Below are positions 1 to 6,303 of a stretch of 12,851 nucleotides of DNA, piece after piece; within the stretch, counting starts at the first letter, position 1; the number at the start of each line of letters is the position of its first letter. This stretch comes from UBA1038 sp964481445. GTDB lineage: Bacteria > Bacillota > Clostridia > Christensenellales > Aristaeellaceae. The translations under genes were made by a program, and so were the position numbers. The notes beneath the pieces were generated by a model that saw nothing but the letters and a program-made list of their open reading frames with translations, searched no databases and was not told the DNA's origin. The stretch spans positions 1-12,851 of the forward strand of contig CAYZTQ010000057.1 in NCBI GenBank assembly GCA_964481445.1, read 5' to 3'.

Positions 1-6
1 CAAGCT

Positions 7-39
7 AAAAGAGGAGCCAGCGTTCTGCTGACCCCTCTT
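7..39 (-). terminator. Rho-independent terminator of the FMN-binding protein gene
   Basis: Read on the minus strand just past the stop codon at 59-61, GCTGACCCCTCTT (27-39, shown plus strand) pairs with AAGAGGAGCCAGC (9-21). This gives a 13-pair stem including two G-T pairs, with a 5-nt loop (22-26). The 3' arm runs into a short T tract on the minus strand (7-10). The location, about 20 nt after the stop, fits a terminator. Confidence 0.75.
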
Positions 40-58
40 GGTGCGATAAAATATGGGT

Positions 59-1729
59 TTACTTGGAAACAGTCAGGCTGACATCCACCTTGTTTTCAAG
101 GCTCTGCGCGACGGCTGCCAGAATATTGCCGTGAGCGTCGTTGAGCGACATGGTAGCGGTCGCGGTCACATCGGCCAGCATCGCCTTGTCCTCATCGCTG
201 AGCGCGTCGTACTTGGCCTTGTCTTCCTCGTTCTTGCTGCCGTCCTTGAGCGGGCGGCCGTTGCGGCCGGAGGTATACTTGGCAAACCAGTCATTCAGCT
301 CGTCCACCGTCTTGCCAACGAAGAACTTCTCGTAGAAGTTCATCTGGTCGGACCAGGTGCCGGTGTTCATCCTGTAGCTGTCGCCGCGCTGGCGCTTTGT
401 CATCCAGCCGGAAACCTCCGCGAGGAAGCTTTCGTCGGTGACTTCGATCACGCCGTCCACCTTCTCGTCGTGGTTCTCATCGTTGTTGTAGCTCTGGCCG
501 GGGAAACCGCTCAGGTGCGGCATGCCAGCGCCGTCATAGTTGGGGGTGGCAACCTCCAGCTGGTCGAGATAAATCTGGGCGATGCGGCCTTCCGCGTCAA
601 ACAGCGTGGTGGCGTACACTTCGTTGAAGGAGTAGACGCCGACTTCCTTATCATCCTTGCCTGGGCCGAGACGGCCCAGAAAATTGAGTCCGAGGCCGAT
701 CGAGGCCACATCGACGGTGATGGGGCGGCGGTTTTCATAGGCGTTGGCGAGAGCGGCCAGAATGTCGCCGTGGCTGTCCTTGAGCGACATGGTGGCGGTG
801 GCGGTCACATCGGCCAGCATCGCCTTGTCTTCGTCGCTGAGCGCGTCGTACTTGGCCTTATCTTCCTCATTCTTGCTGCCATCCTTGAGCGGGCGGCCGT
901 TGCGGTCAGAGGTATATTTGCCAAACCATTCGTTGATTTCTTCCACCGTCTTGCCAACGAAGAACTTCTCGTAGAAGTTCATCTGGTCGGACCAGGTGCC
1001 GGTGTTCATCCTGTAGCTGTCGCCGCGCTGGCGCTTTGTCATCCAGCCGGAAACCTCCGCGAGGAAGCTTTCGTCGGTGACTTCGATCACGCCGTCCACC
1101 TTCTCGTCGTGGTTCTCATCGTTGTTGTAGCTCTGGCCGGGGAAACCGCTCAGGTGCGGCATGCCAGCGCCGTCATAGTTGGGGGTGGCAACCTCCAGCT
1201 GATCGAGCTTGGCGTAAAGGATTTTGCCCTCGGCATCAAACACAAGCTGAGCGAACACCTGATTGATGGAGTAGACGGACACATCCTTGTCATCCTTGCC
1301 GGGGCCGACACGGCCGGAATTGCTCAGGCCAAAGCCCACATAGGCTTCCGCCGCGTCCAGCACGATGGGCTCAGCGGGCTGCTGCTCGGCAGGCTCTTCA
1401 GCCGCCTTCGCCGCTTCAGGATTGAGGGCGTTCTTCACGGCCTCGATAATGGCGGTGCTGGTGTAGGTAGCGCCGCTGACCATATCCACTTCCGCATCGC
1501 CCTTGGCGACGATGGCGGCGGGCAGCTGCTCCAGCGCGGGGCCGGCGATGGCCGCGGTCTCGCTCTGCTCTACGATCTCAACCTTGGTGATCTTGCCGCC
1601 ATCCACTTCAATGCTGACGGTGACGGGGCCGCCGAAGCCCTCAGCAGTGCCGGTCAGCGTTTCCGCGAAGGCAGCGGACGTGCCCAGCAAAAGCGCCATG
1701 CAAAGAAAACATGCAACCAGTTTTTTCAT
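59..1729 (-). CDS. Secreted FMN-binding protein with two tandem C-terminal repeats
   Basis: 556 aa. Residues 1-22 are a Sec signal peptide (MKKL start, hydrophobic core, likely cleavage after AFA at 22) with no lipobox and no C-terminal anchor, so the product should be exported. Residues 23-102 form an FMN-binding domain ending in SGATYTS (85-91); the Thr of SGAT is the residue to which ApbE-type transferases attach FMN in this family. An Ala/Glu/Pro-rich linker (about 103-125) leads to two tandem repeats of 213 residues each, about 130-342 and 343-555. Each has GPGKDDK, VYS.N.V, FDAEG and VGKTV segments and ends in VTATATMSL. From memory this resembles domains found beside FMN-binding domains in other clostridial exported proteins, where they are linked to flavin-based extracytoplasmic electron transfer; the exact role here is inference. 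No apbE lies in the window. Shine-Dalgarno GAGGAGG (1737-1743) lies 7 nt before the ATG and decides the start. The gene has its own promoter and terminator. Confidence 0.85.
   Translation of the reverse strand: MKKLVACFLCMALLLGTSAAFAETLTGTAEGFGGPVTVSIEVDGGKITKVEIVEQSETAAIAGPALEQLPAAIVAKGDAEVDMVSGATYTSTAIIEAVKNALNPEAAKAAEEPAEQQPAEPIVLDAAEAYVGFGLSNSGRVGPGKDDKDVSVYSINQVFAQLVFDAEGKILYAKLDQLEVATPNYDGAGMPHLSGFPGQSYNNDENHDEKVDGVIEVTDESFLAEVSGWMTKRQRGDSYRMNTGTWSDQMNFYEKFFVGKTVEEINEWFGKYTSDRNGRPLKDGSKNEEDKAKYDALSDEDKAMLADVTATATMSLKDSHGDILAALANAYENRRPITVDVASIGLGLNFLGRLGPGKDDKEVGVYSFNEVYATTLFDAEGRIAQIYLDQLEVATPNYDGAGMPHLSGFPGQSYNNDENHDEKVDGVIEVTDESFLAEVSGWMTKRQRGDSYRMNTGTWSDQMNFYEKFFVGKTVDELNDWFAKYTSGRNGRPLKDGSKNEEDKAKYDALSDEDKAMLADVTATATMSLNDAHGNILAAVAQSLENKVDVSLTVSK
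303..562 (-). repeat. 260-bp perfect direct repeat, copy in the second protein repeat
   Basis: This stretch is identical, base for base as far as I can compare, to 942-1201. It encodes residues about 390-475 (QLEVATPN to FVGKTV). It lies inside a larger tandem repeat with a period of 639 bp (213 codons) whose flanks differ at many third positions and several amino acids. Confidence 0.9.
942..1201 (-). repeat. 260-bp perfect direct repeat, copy in the first protein repeat
   Basis: Partner of 303-562, offset by exactly 639 bp and encoding residues about 177-262. Identity stops sharply at both ends: at the right end the next base is A at 1202 against G at 563, and at the left end the bases before 942 and 303 differ. 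The outer parts of the repeats are only roughly 85-90% identical by eye. Confidence 0.9.
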
Positions 1730-1762
1730 TCAGGAGCCTCCTCATGATGTTTTAATGCGAAT

Positions 1763-1791
1763 AGTATATAGGATAGGCATTTATTGCGCAA
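1763..1791 (-). promoter_or_regulatory. Sigma-70/SigA-type promoter of the FMN-binding protein gene
   Basis: On the minus strand, TTGCGC (1786-1791) and TATACT (1763-1768) are separated by 17 nt. The -10 box lies about 20 nt upstream of the Shine-Dalgarno site of the gene starting at 1729. The -10 is one base from consensus and the -35 keeps TTG. Confidence 0.65.
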
Positions 1792-1834
1792 GAGGATTGT
1801 GAGCTTCCTGACGAATAATTAGCCGTGTGAAACT

Positions 1835-1851
1835 GCGCGGGAACGCCGCGC
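1835..1851. other. Short GC-rich hairpin in the intergenic region
   Basis: GCGCGG (1835-1840) and CCGCGC (1846-1851) are perfect complements around a 5-nt loop. No T tract follows on either strand, so it is not an obvious terminator. It is the outermost of three hairpins in the 1730-1965 gap. Confidence 0.5.
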
Positions 1852-1884
1852 TTGGGCGATTAAAGAGTATGTATTGGGAGGTGT

Positions 1885-1903
1885 CGGAGGGAAAAGCCCT
1901 CCG
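1885..1903. other. Hairpin abutting the glp operon terminator
   Basis: CGGAGGG (1885-1891) and CCCTCCG (1897-1903) form a perfect 7-bp stem with loop AAAAG (CTTTT on the minus strand). It shares its last base with the 16-bp inverted repeat at 1903-1939, so the two form a double stem-loop. Its function is unknown; it may be a second terminator stem or part of a dispersed intergenic repeat. Confidence 0.55.
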
Positions 1904-1939
1904 AATCAAAACCACCGGCCGATCCGGTGGTTTTGATTC
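1903..1939 (-). terminator. Terminator of the glycerol-3-phosphate dehydrogenase operon (perfect 16-bp inverted repeat)
   Basis: GAATCAAAACCACCGG (1903-1918) and CCGGTGGTTTTGATTC (1924-1939) are perfect inverted repeats with a 5-nt loop. On the minus strand the GC-rich core CCACCGG/CCGGTGG is followed by TTTTGATTC, starting about 27 nt after the stop codon at 1966-1968. The structure is symmetric and so could act in both directions, although no plus-strand gene ends here. Confidence 0.75.
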
Positions 1940-1965
1940 AAGCTAAAGATATGCTTCGCTCTTGC

Positions 1966-3255
1966 TTATTCAGCGGGTTTTTCTTCCGATATCTCAACCG
2001 TGACGGACTTTGCCCCGCGGCACTTCTCAAGCAGTTCGGCGGAGAGCGGCACCACGGCCATCTCGCCCGGGGTGAGAATCATACTCTTGCGCACGGAAAT
2101 CGGGCGTTCGTCCGCCCAAACCACCACATAGTGGTTGCGGTACACCTGAACGGGACGGAACATGAGGTTGACGGAAAAGTCGACCGGCGCCTCGGGCAGA
2201 TTGATGCGCTGCGGCACGCTGCCGCGCACGCCGCTGCCATCGCGCACGGGGATGATGCTTCCCTGCCAGGCCTTGCCCTTGATGTAGGCCGCCGCCGCGC
2301 GGCCGGCGACTGCGCTCTCGTTGGAGACATGGTCCACCAGATCATGCACGTGCAGCACGTTGCCGCAGGCAAAAATGCCGGGCACATTGGTCTGCAGGGT
2401 ATTGTCCACCATCGCGCCGAAGGTGGCCGGGCTAAGCTCGACCCCCGCGCTGAGCGACAGCTCGTTTTCAGGAATCAGGCCGACGGAGAGCAGCAGGGTA
2501 TCACATTCAAACTCCCGCTCCGTGCCGGGGATGGGCCTGCGGTTTTCATCCACCTGCGAAACCGTGACCCCCTCCAGCCGCTCGCGGCCCCGGATGTTGG
2601 TGACGGTATGGCTCAAAAGCAGGGGGATATCGTAATCCTGCAGACACTGAACAATGTTGCGGTTGAGGCCGCTGGAGTAGGGCATCAGTTCTACGCAGGC
2701 CAGCACCCTGGCCCCCTGCAGGGTCATGCGGCGGGCCATGATGAGGCCGATATCGCCGGAACCCAGAATGACGACGCGCCTGCCCGGCATATAGCCCTCC
2801 AGGTTGACGTAGCGCTGGGCCGTGCCGGCGCTGTAGATGCCGGAGCAGCGGGTACCGGGGATGGCCAGCGCGCCGCGCGGGCGCTCGCGGCAGCCCATCG
2901 CCAGCACAACGGCCCTGGCCTCGAACTCTTCAAGGCCCCGATCGCGGCTGATGGCGGTCACCACCTTGTCGGGCGTCACATCCAGCACCGTCACCCCGGT
3001 GCGGATATCGAGGTTCAGCTCCTGCGCACGGTCGATATCGCGCTGCGCGTATTCCGGCCCCGTCAGCTCCACCTTAAAGCGGTGCAGACCGAAGCCGTTG
3101 TGGATGCACTGGCGCAGGATACCGCCCTGAAAATCTTCTCTTTCCAGCACGATGATGCTTTCTATGCCGGATTCGCGCGCAGAAATGGCGGCGGCGAGGC
3201 CCGCGGGGCCCGCGCCGATAACCAGAAGATCCACCGGAATTCTGTTGATGCTCAT
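1966..3255 (-). CDS. GlpB-like FAD/NAD(P)-dependent oxidoreductase, glycerol-3-phosphate dehydrogenase partner subunit
   Basis: 429 aa. The N-terminus has a dinucleotide-binding motif VIGAGPAG (G14, G16, G19), followed by GGILRQCIHNGFG and the GCRERPRGALAIPGTR segment typical of this clostridial family. A second Rossmann motif, ILGSGDIG, lies near residue 168 (NAD(P)H or second nucleotide site), and GIFACGN.LHVHDLVDHVS is the C-terminal FAD-contact segment. The last ~100 residues form a beta-rich tail without Cys that members of the family share. In anaerobic Bacillota this protein sits beside GlpA and often a DUF1667 protein, and the complex is thought to oxidise glycerol-3-phosphate to dihydroxyacetone phosphate and pass on the electrons. 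Here the ATG is 1 nt after the stop of the GlpA-like gene, with GGAGGAGA (3262-3269) 6 nt upstream, so translation is probably coupled. The substrate is inferred from the neighbour; on sequence alone it is an FAD/NAD disulfide-reductase-fold oxidoreductase. Not clearly orthologous to E. coli GlpB, so no symbol is given. Confidence 0.85.
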   Translation of the reverse strand: MSINRIPVDLLVIGAGPAGLAAAISARESGIESIIVLEREDFQGGILRQCIHNGFGLHRFKVELTGPEYAQRDIDRAQELNLDIRTGVTVLDVTPDKVVTAISRDRGLEEFEARAVVLAMGCRERPRGALAIPGTRCSGIYSAGTAQRYVNLEGYMPGRRVVILGSGDIGLIMARRMTLQGARVLACVELMPYSSGLNRNIVQCLQDYDIPLLLSHTVTNIRGRERLEGVTVSQVDENRRPIPGTEREFECDTLLLSVGLIPENELSLSAGVELSPATFGAMVDNTLQTNVPGIFACGNVLHVHDLVDHVSNESAVAGRAAAAYIKGKAWQGSIIPVRDGSGVRGSVPQRINLPEAPVDFSVNLMFRPVQVYRNHYVVVWADERPISVRKSMILTPGEMAVVPLSAELLEKCRGAKSVTVEISEEKPAE

Positions 3256-3256
3256 A

Positions 3257-4708
3257 TCAGTTCTCCTCCGGCTTCATTTCGTTGAGCTTGCCGACCAAGA
3301 GGCGGCTCTTGCCGCCGAATTTGGTCACCTCTTCGGGCTTCATCCCCAACTCCTCGCACAGAATCTGCACCACGCGGGGGCTGCAGAAGCCGCCCTGGCA
3401 GCGTCCCATGCCGGCGCGCGTGCGGCGCTTGACGCCGTCAAGGTTGCGGGCGCCCACAGGCTCACGGATGGCGCGGCGGATTTCGGCTTCCGTCACCATT
3501 TCACAGCGGCAGACAATCCGCCCGTACTCATGGTCCTTCTCATAGGCCTCCTGCCTTTCCCTGTTGCTCATATGGCTGAAAGACTTGGGCATGGGCTTGA
3601 AGGGAAGCAGCGAAGCTTTTCTTGGCAGCTGCAGATAGTAAGCAGCCCAGGTGCCCATTTCCTCCCCAATGGCGGGCGCGGCGGACAGGCCGGGGCTCTC
3701 GATACCGATGGCTTCAAACGCGCCGTCTTTGGCGCCCGAAACGGCGCCGATGACGAAATCTCCCCCCTCCTCATGCGCGCGGATGCCGGAGAAGGTGGTG
3801 ATGACATTGCGCACGGAAAGGCCGGGATAGGTCAGCTTCGCCTTGGCAAGCGCGTCCGCAAGCCCGGCCGCGGTCGTGGTGGTATCCAAAGGATCGGGGA
3901 TATCCTCCGCCGTCGGACCGACCAGCAGGTTGCCATGCGTGGTCGGGCTGATCAGCACGCCCTTGCCCATTTGGGTGGGCACCTGAAACATGGTCATGGA
4001 AAAACGCAGCGGCGTCTCATGGTCCAGCAGATAATACTGTCCGCGCCTTGCGATGATATTGAGCGGGCGGTCAGAAATCTGGTTATGCAGTCTGGCGCCA
4101 AAAACGCCGGCGCAGTTGACGAAAGCCCTGCACTCGTAGACGCCCTGATTGGTGTGCAGCGCCCAGCCGGCTTCAGCAGGCTCAATTTTTTCCACTTCTG
4201 TCTCAAGCTTGAACTCCACCCCGTTGGTGGCGGCGGCGTTGGCCAGCGCATGGGTCAGTTCATAGGGGCTGACAAGGCCGGAAGTGGGCACATGCAGCGC
4301 GCAGACCACTTCGGGGTTCAGGTTGGGCTCAAGCTTCAGCGCCTCGTCGCGCTCGATGACCCTGCAGCCCTCCACCCCGTTGACCAGCGACTGCTCATAG
4401 AGCCTCACAATGGTTTCTCTGTCCGCTTCGCTGAAGGCCAATACCATGGCCCCTGGCTGGCCGTAGGGCACGCCCAGGCGGGCGCACAGCTGTTTCATCA
4501 TCTGAGCGCCTTTGGTGTTCAGCCTGGCCTTATCCGTGCCGGGCTTGGCATCATAGCCTGCGTGCACGATGCCGCTGTTGGCCTTGCTGGAGCCTTCGGA
4601 CACATCGTCCGCCCTTTCCAGAACCGCAAACCGGCCCTCATAACGGGAGAGATGTTCCGCAATCGCGCTGCCGATGACACCGGCGCCGATGATGATAATA
4701 TCGTACAT
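3257..4708 (-). CDS. glpA: GlpA-like FAD-dependent glycerol-3-phosphate dehydrogenase with BFD-like [2Fe-2S] domain
   Basis: 483 aa. Residues 1-20 contain the FAD-binding motif IIIIGAGVIGSAIA (G8, G10, G13), and SSKANSGIVHAGYDA near residues 40-55 matches the GlpA/GlpD/DAO fold. The central part is a DAO-type oxidoreductase domain (IITTFSGIRAHEE-like segment before GAFEAIGIESPGLSAAPAIG). The C-terminus is a BFD-like iron-sulfur module with four Cys: C400 and C402 (CRC) and C437 and C442 (GRCQGGFC). Expected role: anaerobic oxidation of glycerol-3-phosphate to dihydroxyacetone phosphate. I chose the ATG at 4706-4708, preceded 7 nt upstream by AAGGGG (4716-4721), because the FAD motif normally begins within the first ten residues. 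A longer reading to 4807 would add 33 unlike residues and run through the promoter region. It is the first gene of a two-gene operon. 2-Hydroxyglutarate-oxidase-like members of the same fold are an alternative, but the Fe-S tail and the partner gene favour GlpA. Confidence 0.87.
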   Translation of the reverse strand: MYDIIIIGAGVIGSAIAEHLSRYEGRFAVLERADDVSEGSSKANSGIVHAGYDAKPGTDKARLNTKGAQMMKQLCARLGVPYGQPGAMVLAFSEADRETIVRLYEQSLVNGVEGCRVIERDEALKLEPNLNPEVVCALHVPTSGLVSPYELTHALANAAATNGVEFKLETEVEKIEPAEAGWALHTNQGVYECRAFVNCAGVFGARLHNQISDRPLNIIARRGQYYLLDHETPLRFSMTMFQVPTQMGKGVLISPTTHGNLLVGPTAEDIPDPLDTTTTAAGLADALAKAKLTYPGLSVRNVITTFSGIRAHEEGGDFVIGAVSGAKDGAFEAIGIESPGLSAAPAIGEEMGTWAAYYLQLPRKASLLPFKPMPKSFSHMSNRERQEAYEKDHEYGRIVCRCEMVTEAEIRRAIREPVGARNLDGVKRRTRAGMGRCQGGFCSPRVVQILCEELGMKPEEVTKFGGKSRLLVGKLNEMKPEEN

Positions 4709-4747
4709 GCTGTCGCCCCTTACCAGATTGTAATGAACCTTAGGCAT

Positions 4748-4756
4748 ATTATCACA
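4748..4756 (-). promoter_or_regulatory. Extended -10 promoter for the glp operon
   Basis: On the minus strand the sequence is TGTGATAAT, an extended -10 element (TGn then GATAAT, 4748-4753), about 27 nt before the Shine-Dalgarno site of the gene at 4708. No good -35 is visible at 16-18 nt, which is acceptable for an extended -10 promoter but lowers confidence. Confidence 0.45.
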
Positions 4757-4779
4757 TGAAGCTGTGAAAGTCCATGTGA
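4752..4779. promoter_or_regulatory. Operator-like inverted repeat over the glp promoter
   Basis: TCACATG (4752-4758) and CATGTGA (4773-4779) are perfect 7-bp inverted repeats separated by 14 bp. One arm overlaps the -10 element of the glp operon, where a bound repressor would block transcription. The regulator is not encoded in the window. Confidence 0.4.
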
Positions 4780-4849
4780 AAACTGTCAGGATCGGTTTGC
4801 AGAGCATCGGTTCCTTTCCTGAAATTTTGTATTTTTCGTCATATTCTTA

Positions 4850-4878
4850 TTGCATTCGTAATAATTTTGTAATATACT
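4850..4878 (+). promoter_or_regulatory. Promoter of the SH3/peptidoglycan-binding protein gene
   Basis: TTGCAT (4850-4855) and TATACT (4873-4878) are spaced by 17 nt in an AT-rich stretch, with an expected start of transcription near 4885. The -10 is strong and the -35 keeps only TTG. It leaves a 5' leader of about 55-60 nt before the ATG at 4942. Confidence 0.55.
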
Positions 4879-4880
4879 GC

Positions 4881-4914
4881 GGGCAAGCCTGAGAGATCAG
4901 GAGGCAAATACCCC
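4881..4914 (+). other. Possible small stem-loop in the 5' leader
   Basis: CCTGA (4888-4892) and TCAGG (4897-4901) enclose a GAGA (GNRA-type) tetraloop. GGG (4881-4883) and CCC (4911-4913) could close an outer helix. At about 34 nt it is too small for the known riboswitches of cell-wall genes such as the c-di-AMP class, and I recognise no riboswitch consensus. It may simply be an mRNA-stabilising 5' hairpin. Confidence 0.35.
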
Positions 4915-4941
4915 GCCGCGATATTGGGAGGTTTTAAAGGT

Positions 4942-6213
4942 ATGTACAAAATGCACAGTTTGACCCGGAGAATCGTGTCAGTGCTCTGCCTGATGGTGAT
5001 GCTGGGTCTCAGCCTGCCCGCACTGGCCGCCGAGGCAATCACGGGAACAGTGAACGCGGACAAGGTTTTCTTCCGCATGAAAGCCAGTACGGACAGCGAA
5101 TATTACGCCAAGCTGAACAAGGGTGCCAAAGTGGCGCTGCTTGATACCAACGGTGATTTTTACAAGGTGCGCTACGACAGCAAAATCGGCTTCATTATGA
5201 AGAAGTTTGTCAGCGTCTCAGGCTCCACCGCCGGTAAGCTGAAGGAAGCGACGCAGGCCAAGAGTACCAGCAAGTACGCGAGCGCCAAGAACATCAAGGC
5301 CCTGGGTACCCCGCCCAAGTTCTCAAAGATGGGCGATCACGGCGAGCATGTGGAGAAACTTCAGCGCGCCCTGCAGCTGAAAAAGGTTTACGACGGGATT
5401 GTGGATGGCGGCTTCGGCAAGATGACGCGGGAAGCGGTTTTGAAGTATCAGAAGAAATTCAAGCTGAAGCAGACCGGCGAAGCCGATTACAACACCATCA
5501 TGAAGCTTTTTGGCGGGGTGGCTGAAACCTCCGCAAAAAACGACCCGCTGATGAAGGGCATCAGCAAGGTATCGGATATCTCCGTGCCCAAGACCACCAA
5601 TATCGGCGATAAGGGCAAGCATGTTCGTGCGCTGCAGCAGGCGCTGAAGCTGCGCGGCTTCTATAAGGCCGCCATCGACTCCGGTTACGGCGATAAGACC
5701 GTCGAGGCTGTAAAGGCCTTCCAGAAGGCGAGCCACCTCACCGCGGACGGCGTGGCAGGCTTTGCCACCATCAAGAAGCTGTTCGGCCAGAACGCCGCCA
5801 ATTACACGCTGCCGACCGAGCAGCTGGACTGGTTCAAGAACGGCAGCGCCACCATCCCCAAGGGCGCGACCTTTACGGTCAAGGATATCGGCACGGGCAA
5901 AACCTTCAGCGCCACCCGCTGGAGCGGTGTGAACCATCTGGATGCCGAACCCTCCAGCTCGGATGATACGGACAAGCTCAAGGCCATTTTCGGCGGCGAC
6001 TGGTCCTGGCGCAGGCGCTCGATTCTGGTGAAGTACAACGGCCATGTGTACGCTGCCTCCATGAACGGCATGCCGCACGGCACCACCACCATCAGCAATG
6101 AGTTTTCCGGGCACTTCTGCATCCACTTCTACAAGAGCCGCACGCACGACACCAACAGAGTCGATCAGGTGCACCAGAACGCTGTGGCTTCCGCCATGCA
6201 CGCGACCTGGTAA
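4942..6213 (+). CDS. Secreted SH3-like and double peptidoglycan-binding protein with unassigned C-terminal domain
   Basis: 423 aa. Residues 1-30 are a Sec signal peptide (basic MYKMHSLTRR, then a hydrophobic run ending LPALAA). Residues about 33-91 are a bacterial SH3-like domain (ITGTVNADKVFFRMKAS, then a YYAKLNKGAKVALL segment). Two peptidoglycan-binding domains of the PF01471 type follow at about 130-190 (GDHGEHVEKLQRAL ... DGGFGKMTREAVLKYQ) and 221-281 (GDKGKHVRALQQAL ... DSGYGDKTVEAVKAFQ). The region 290-423 is a separate domain with conserved-looking WSGVNHLDAEP, WSWRRR, MNGMPHG, SGHFCIHF and SRTHDTNRVD segments. I recall similar tails on clostridial peptidoglycan-binding proteins but know no assigned function. 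The protein should act in the cell wall; lytic or transpeptidase activity is unproven. GGGAGG (4926-4931) is 10 nt before the chosen ATG. An upstream TTG at 4924 overlaps that ribosome site and is unlikely, and an ATG at 4951 is possible. Confidence 0.85.
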   Translation: MYKMHSLTRRIVSVLCLMVMLGLSLPALAAEAITGTVNADKVFFRMKASTDSEYYAKLNKGAKVALLDTNGDFYKVRYDSKIGFIMKKFVSVSGSTAGKLKEATQAKSTSKYASAKNIKALGTPPKFSKMGDHGEHVEKLQRALQLKKVYDGIVDGGFGKMTREAVLKYQKKFKLKQTGEADYNTIMKLFGGVAETSAKNDPLMKGISKVSDISVPKTTNIGDKGKHVRALQQALKLRGFYKAAIDSGYGDKTVEAVKAFQKASHLTADGVAGFATIKKLFGQNAANYTLPTEQLDWFKNGSATIPKGATFTVKDIGTGKTFSATRWSGVNHLDAEPSSSDDTDKLKAIFGGDWSWRRRSILVKYNGHVYAASMNGMPHGTTTISNEFSGHFCIHFYKSRTHDTNRVDQVHQNAVASAMHATW

Positions 6214-6232
6214 AACAAGACTGCCTTTTTTC

Positions 6233-6262
6233 AGCCCCTCCCCCTTGGGAAAGGGGCTTTTT
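6233..6262 (+). terminator. Rho-independent terminator after the peptidoglycan-binding protein gene
   Basis: AGCCCCT (6233-6239) pairs with AGGGGCT (6252-6258) around a 12-nt loop that can itself form CCC/GGG pairs, followed by a TTTTT run (6258-6262). It lies 20 nt after the stop codon. Confidence 0.85.
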
Positions 6263-6275
6263 GATTGGAAAATTC

Positions 6276-6303
6276 TTGACAGGCGAAGAGAAACTGTTAT
6301 ACC
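6276..6303 (+). promoter_or_regulatory. Promoter of the ABC exporter operon
   Basis: A perfect -35 TTGACA (6276-6281) is followed after 16 nt by TATACC (6298-6303). It lies just past the preceding terminator and about 180 nt before the first ABC gene, giving a long leader. Confidence 0.65.

Noticed and set aside
53..1747. A 564-codon plus-strand frame opposite the FMN-binding gene, itself with an internal repeat
   Set aside because: Its repeat merely mirrors the DNA repeat of the real gene. The minus-strand reading has a signal peptide, SGAT motif, promoter, ribosome site and terminator.
1927..4759. Long open frames on the plus strand opposite the two glp-type genes (1927-3285 and 3152-4759)
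   Set aside because: Both are antisense to proteins with clear FAD-binding and Fe-S motifs, have low-complexity composition and no start signals.
4881..4941. A riboswitch (TPP, c-di-AMP or c-di-GMP) before the cell-wall gene
   Set aside because: The CTGAGA string hints at TPP, but the rest of the consensus is missing, and the leader is far too short for the c-di-AMP class.
5323..6201. A 292-codon minus-strand frame opposite the peptidoglycan-binding protein
   Set aside because: The plus-strand gene has recognisable domains, a signal peptide and flanking promoter and terminator; the antisense frame has none.
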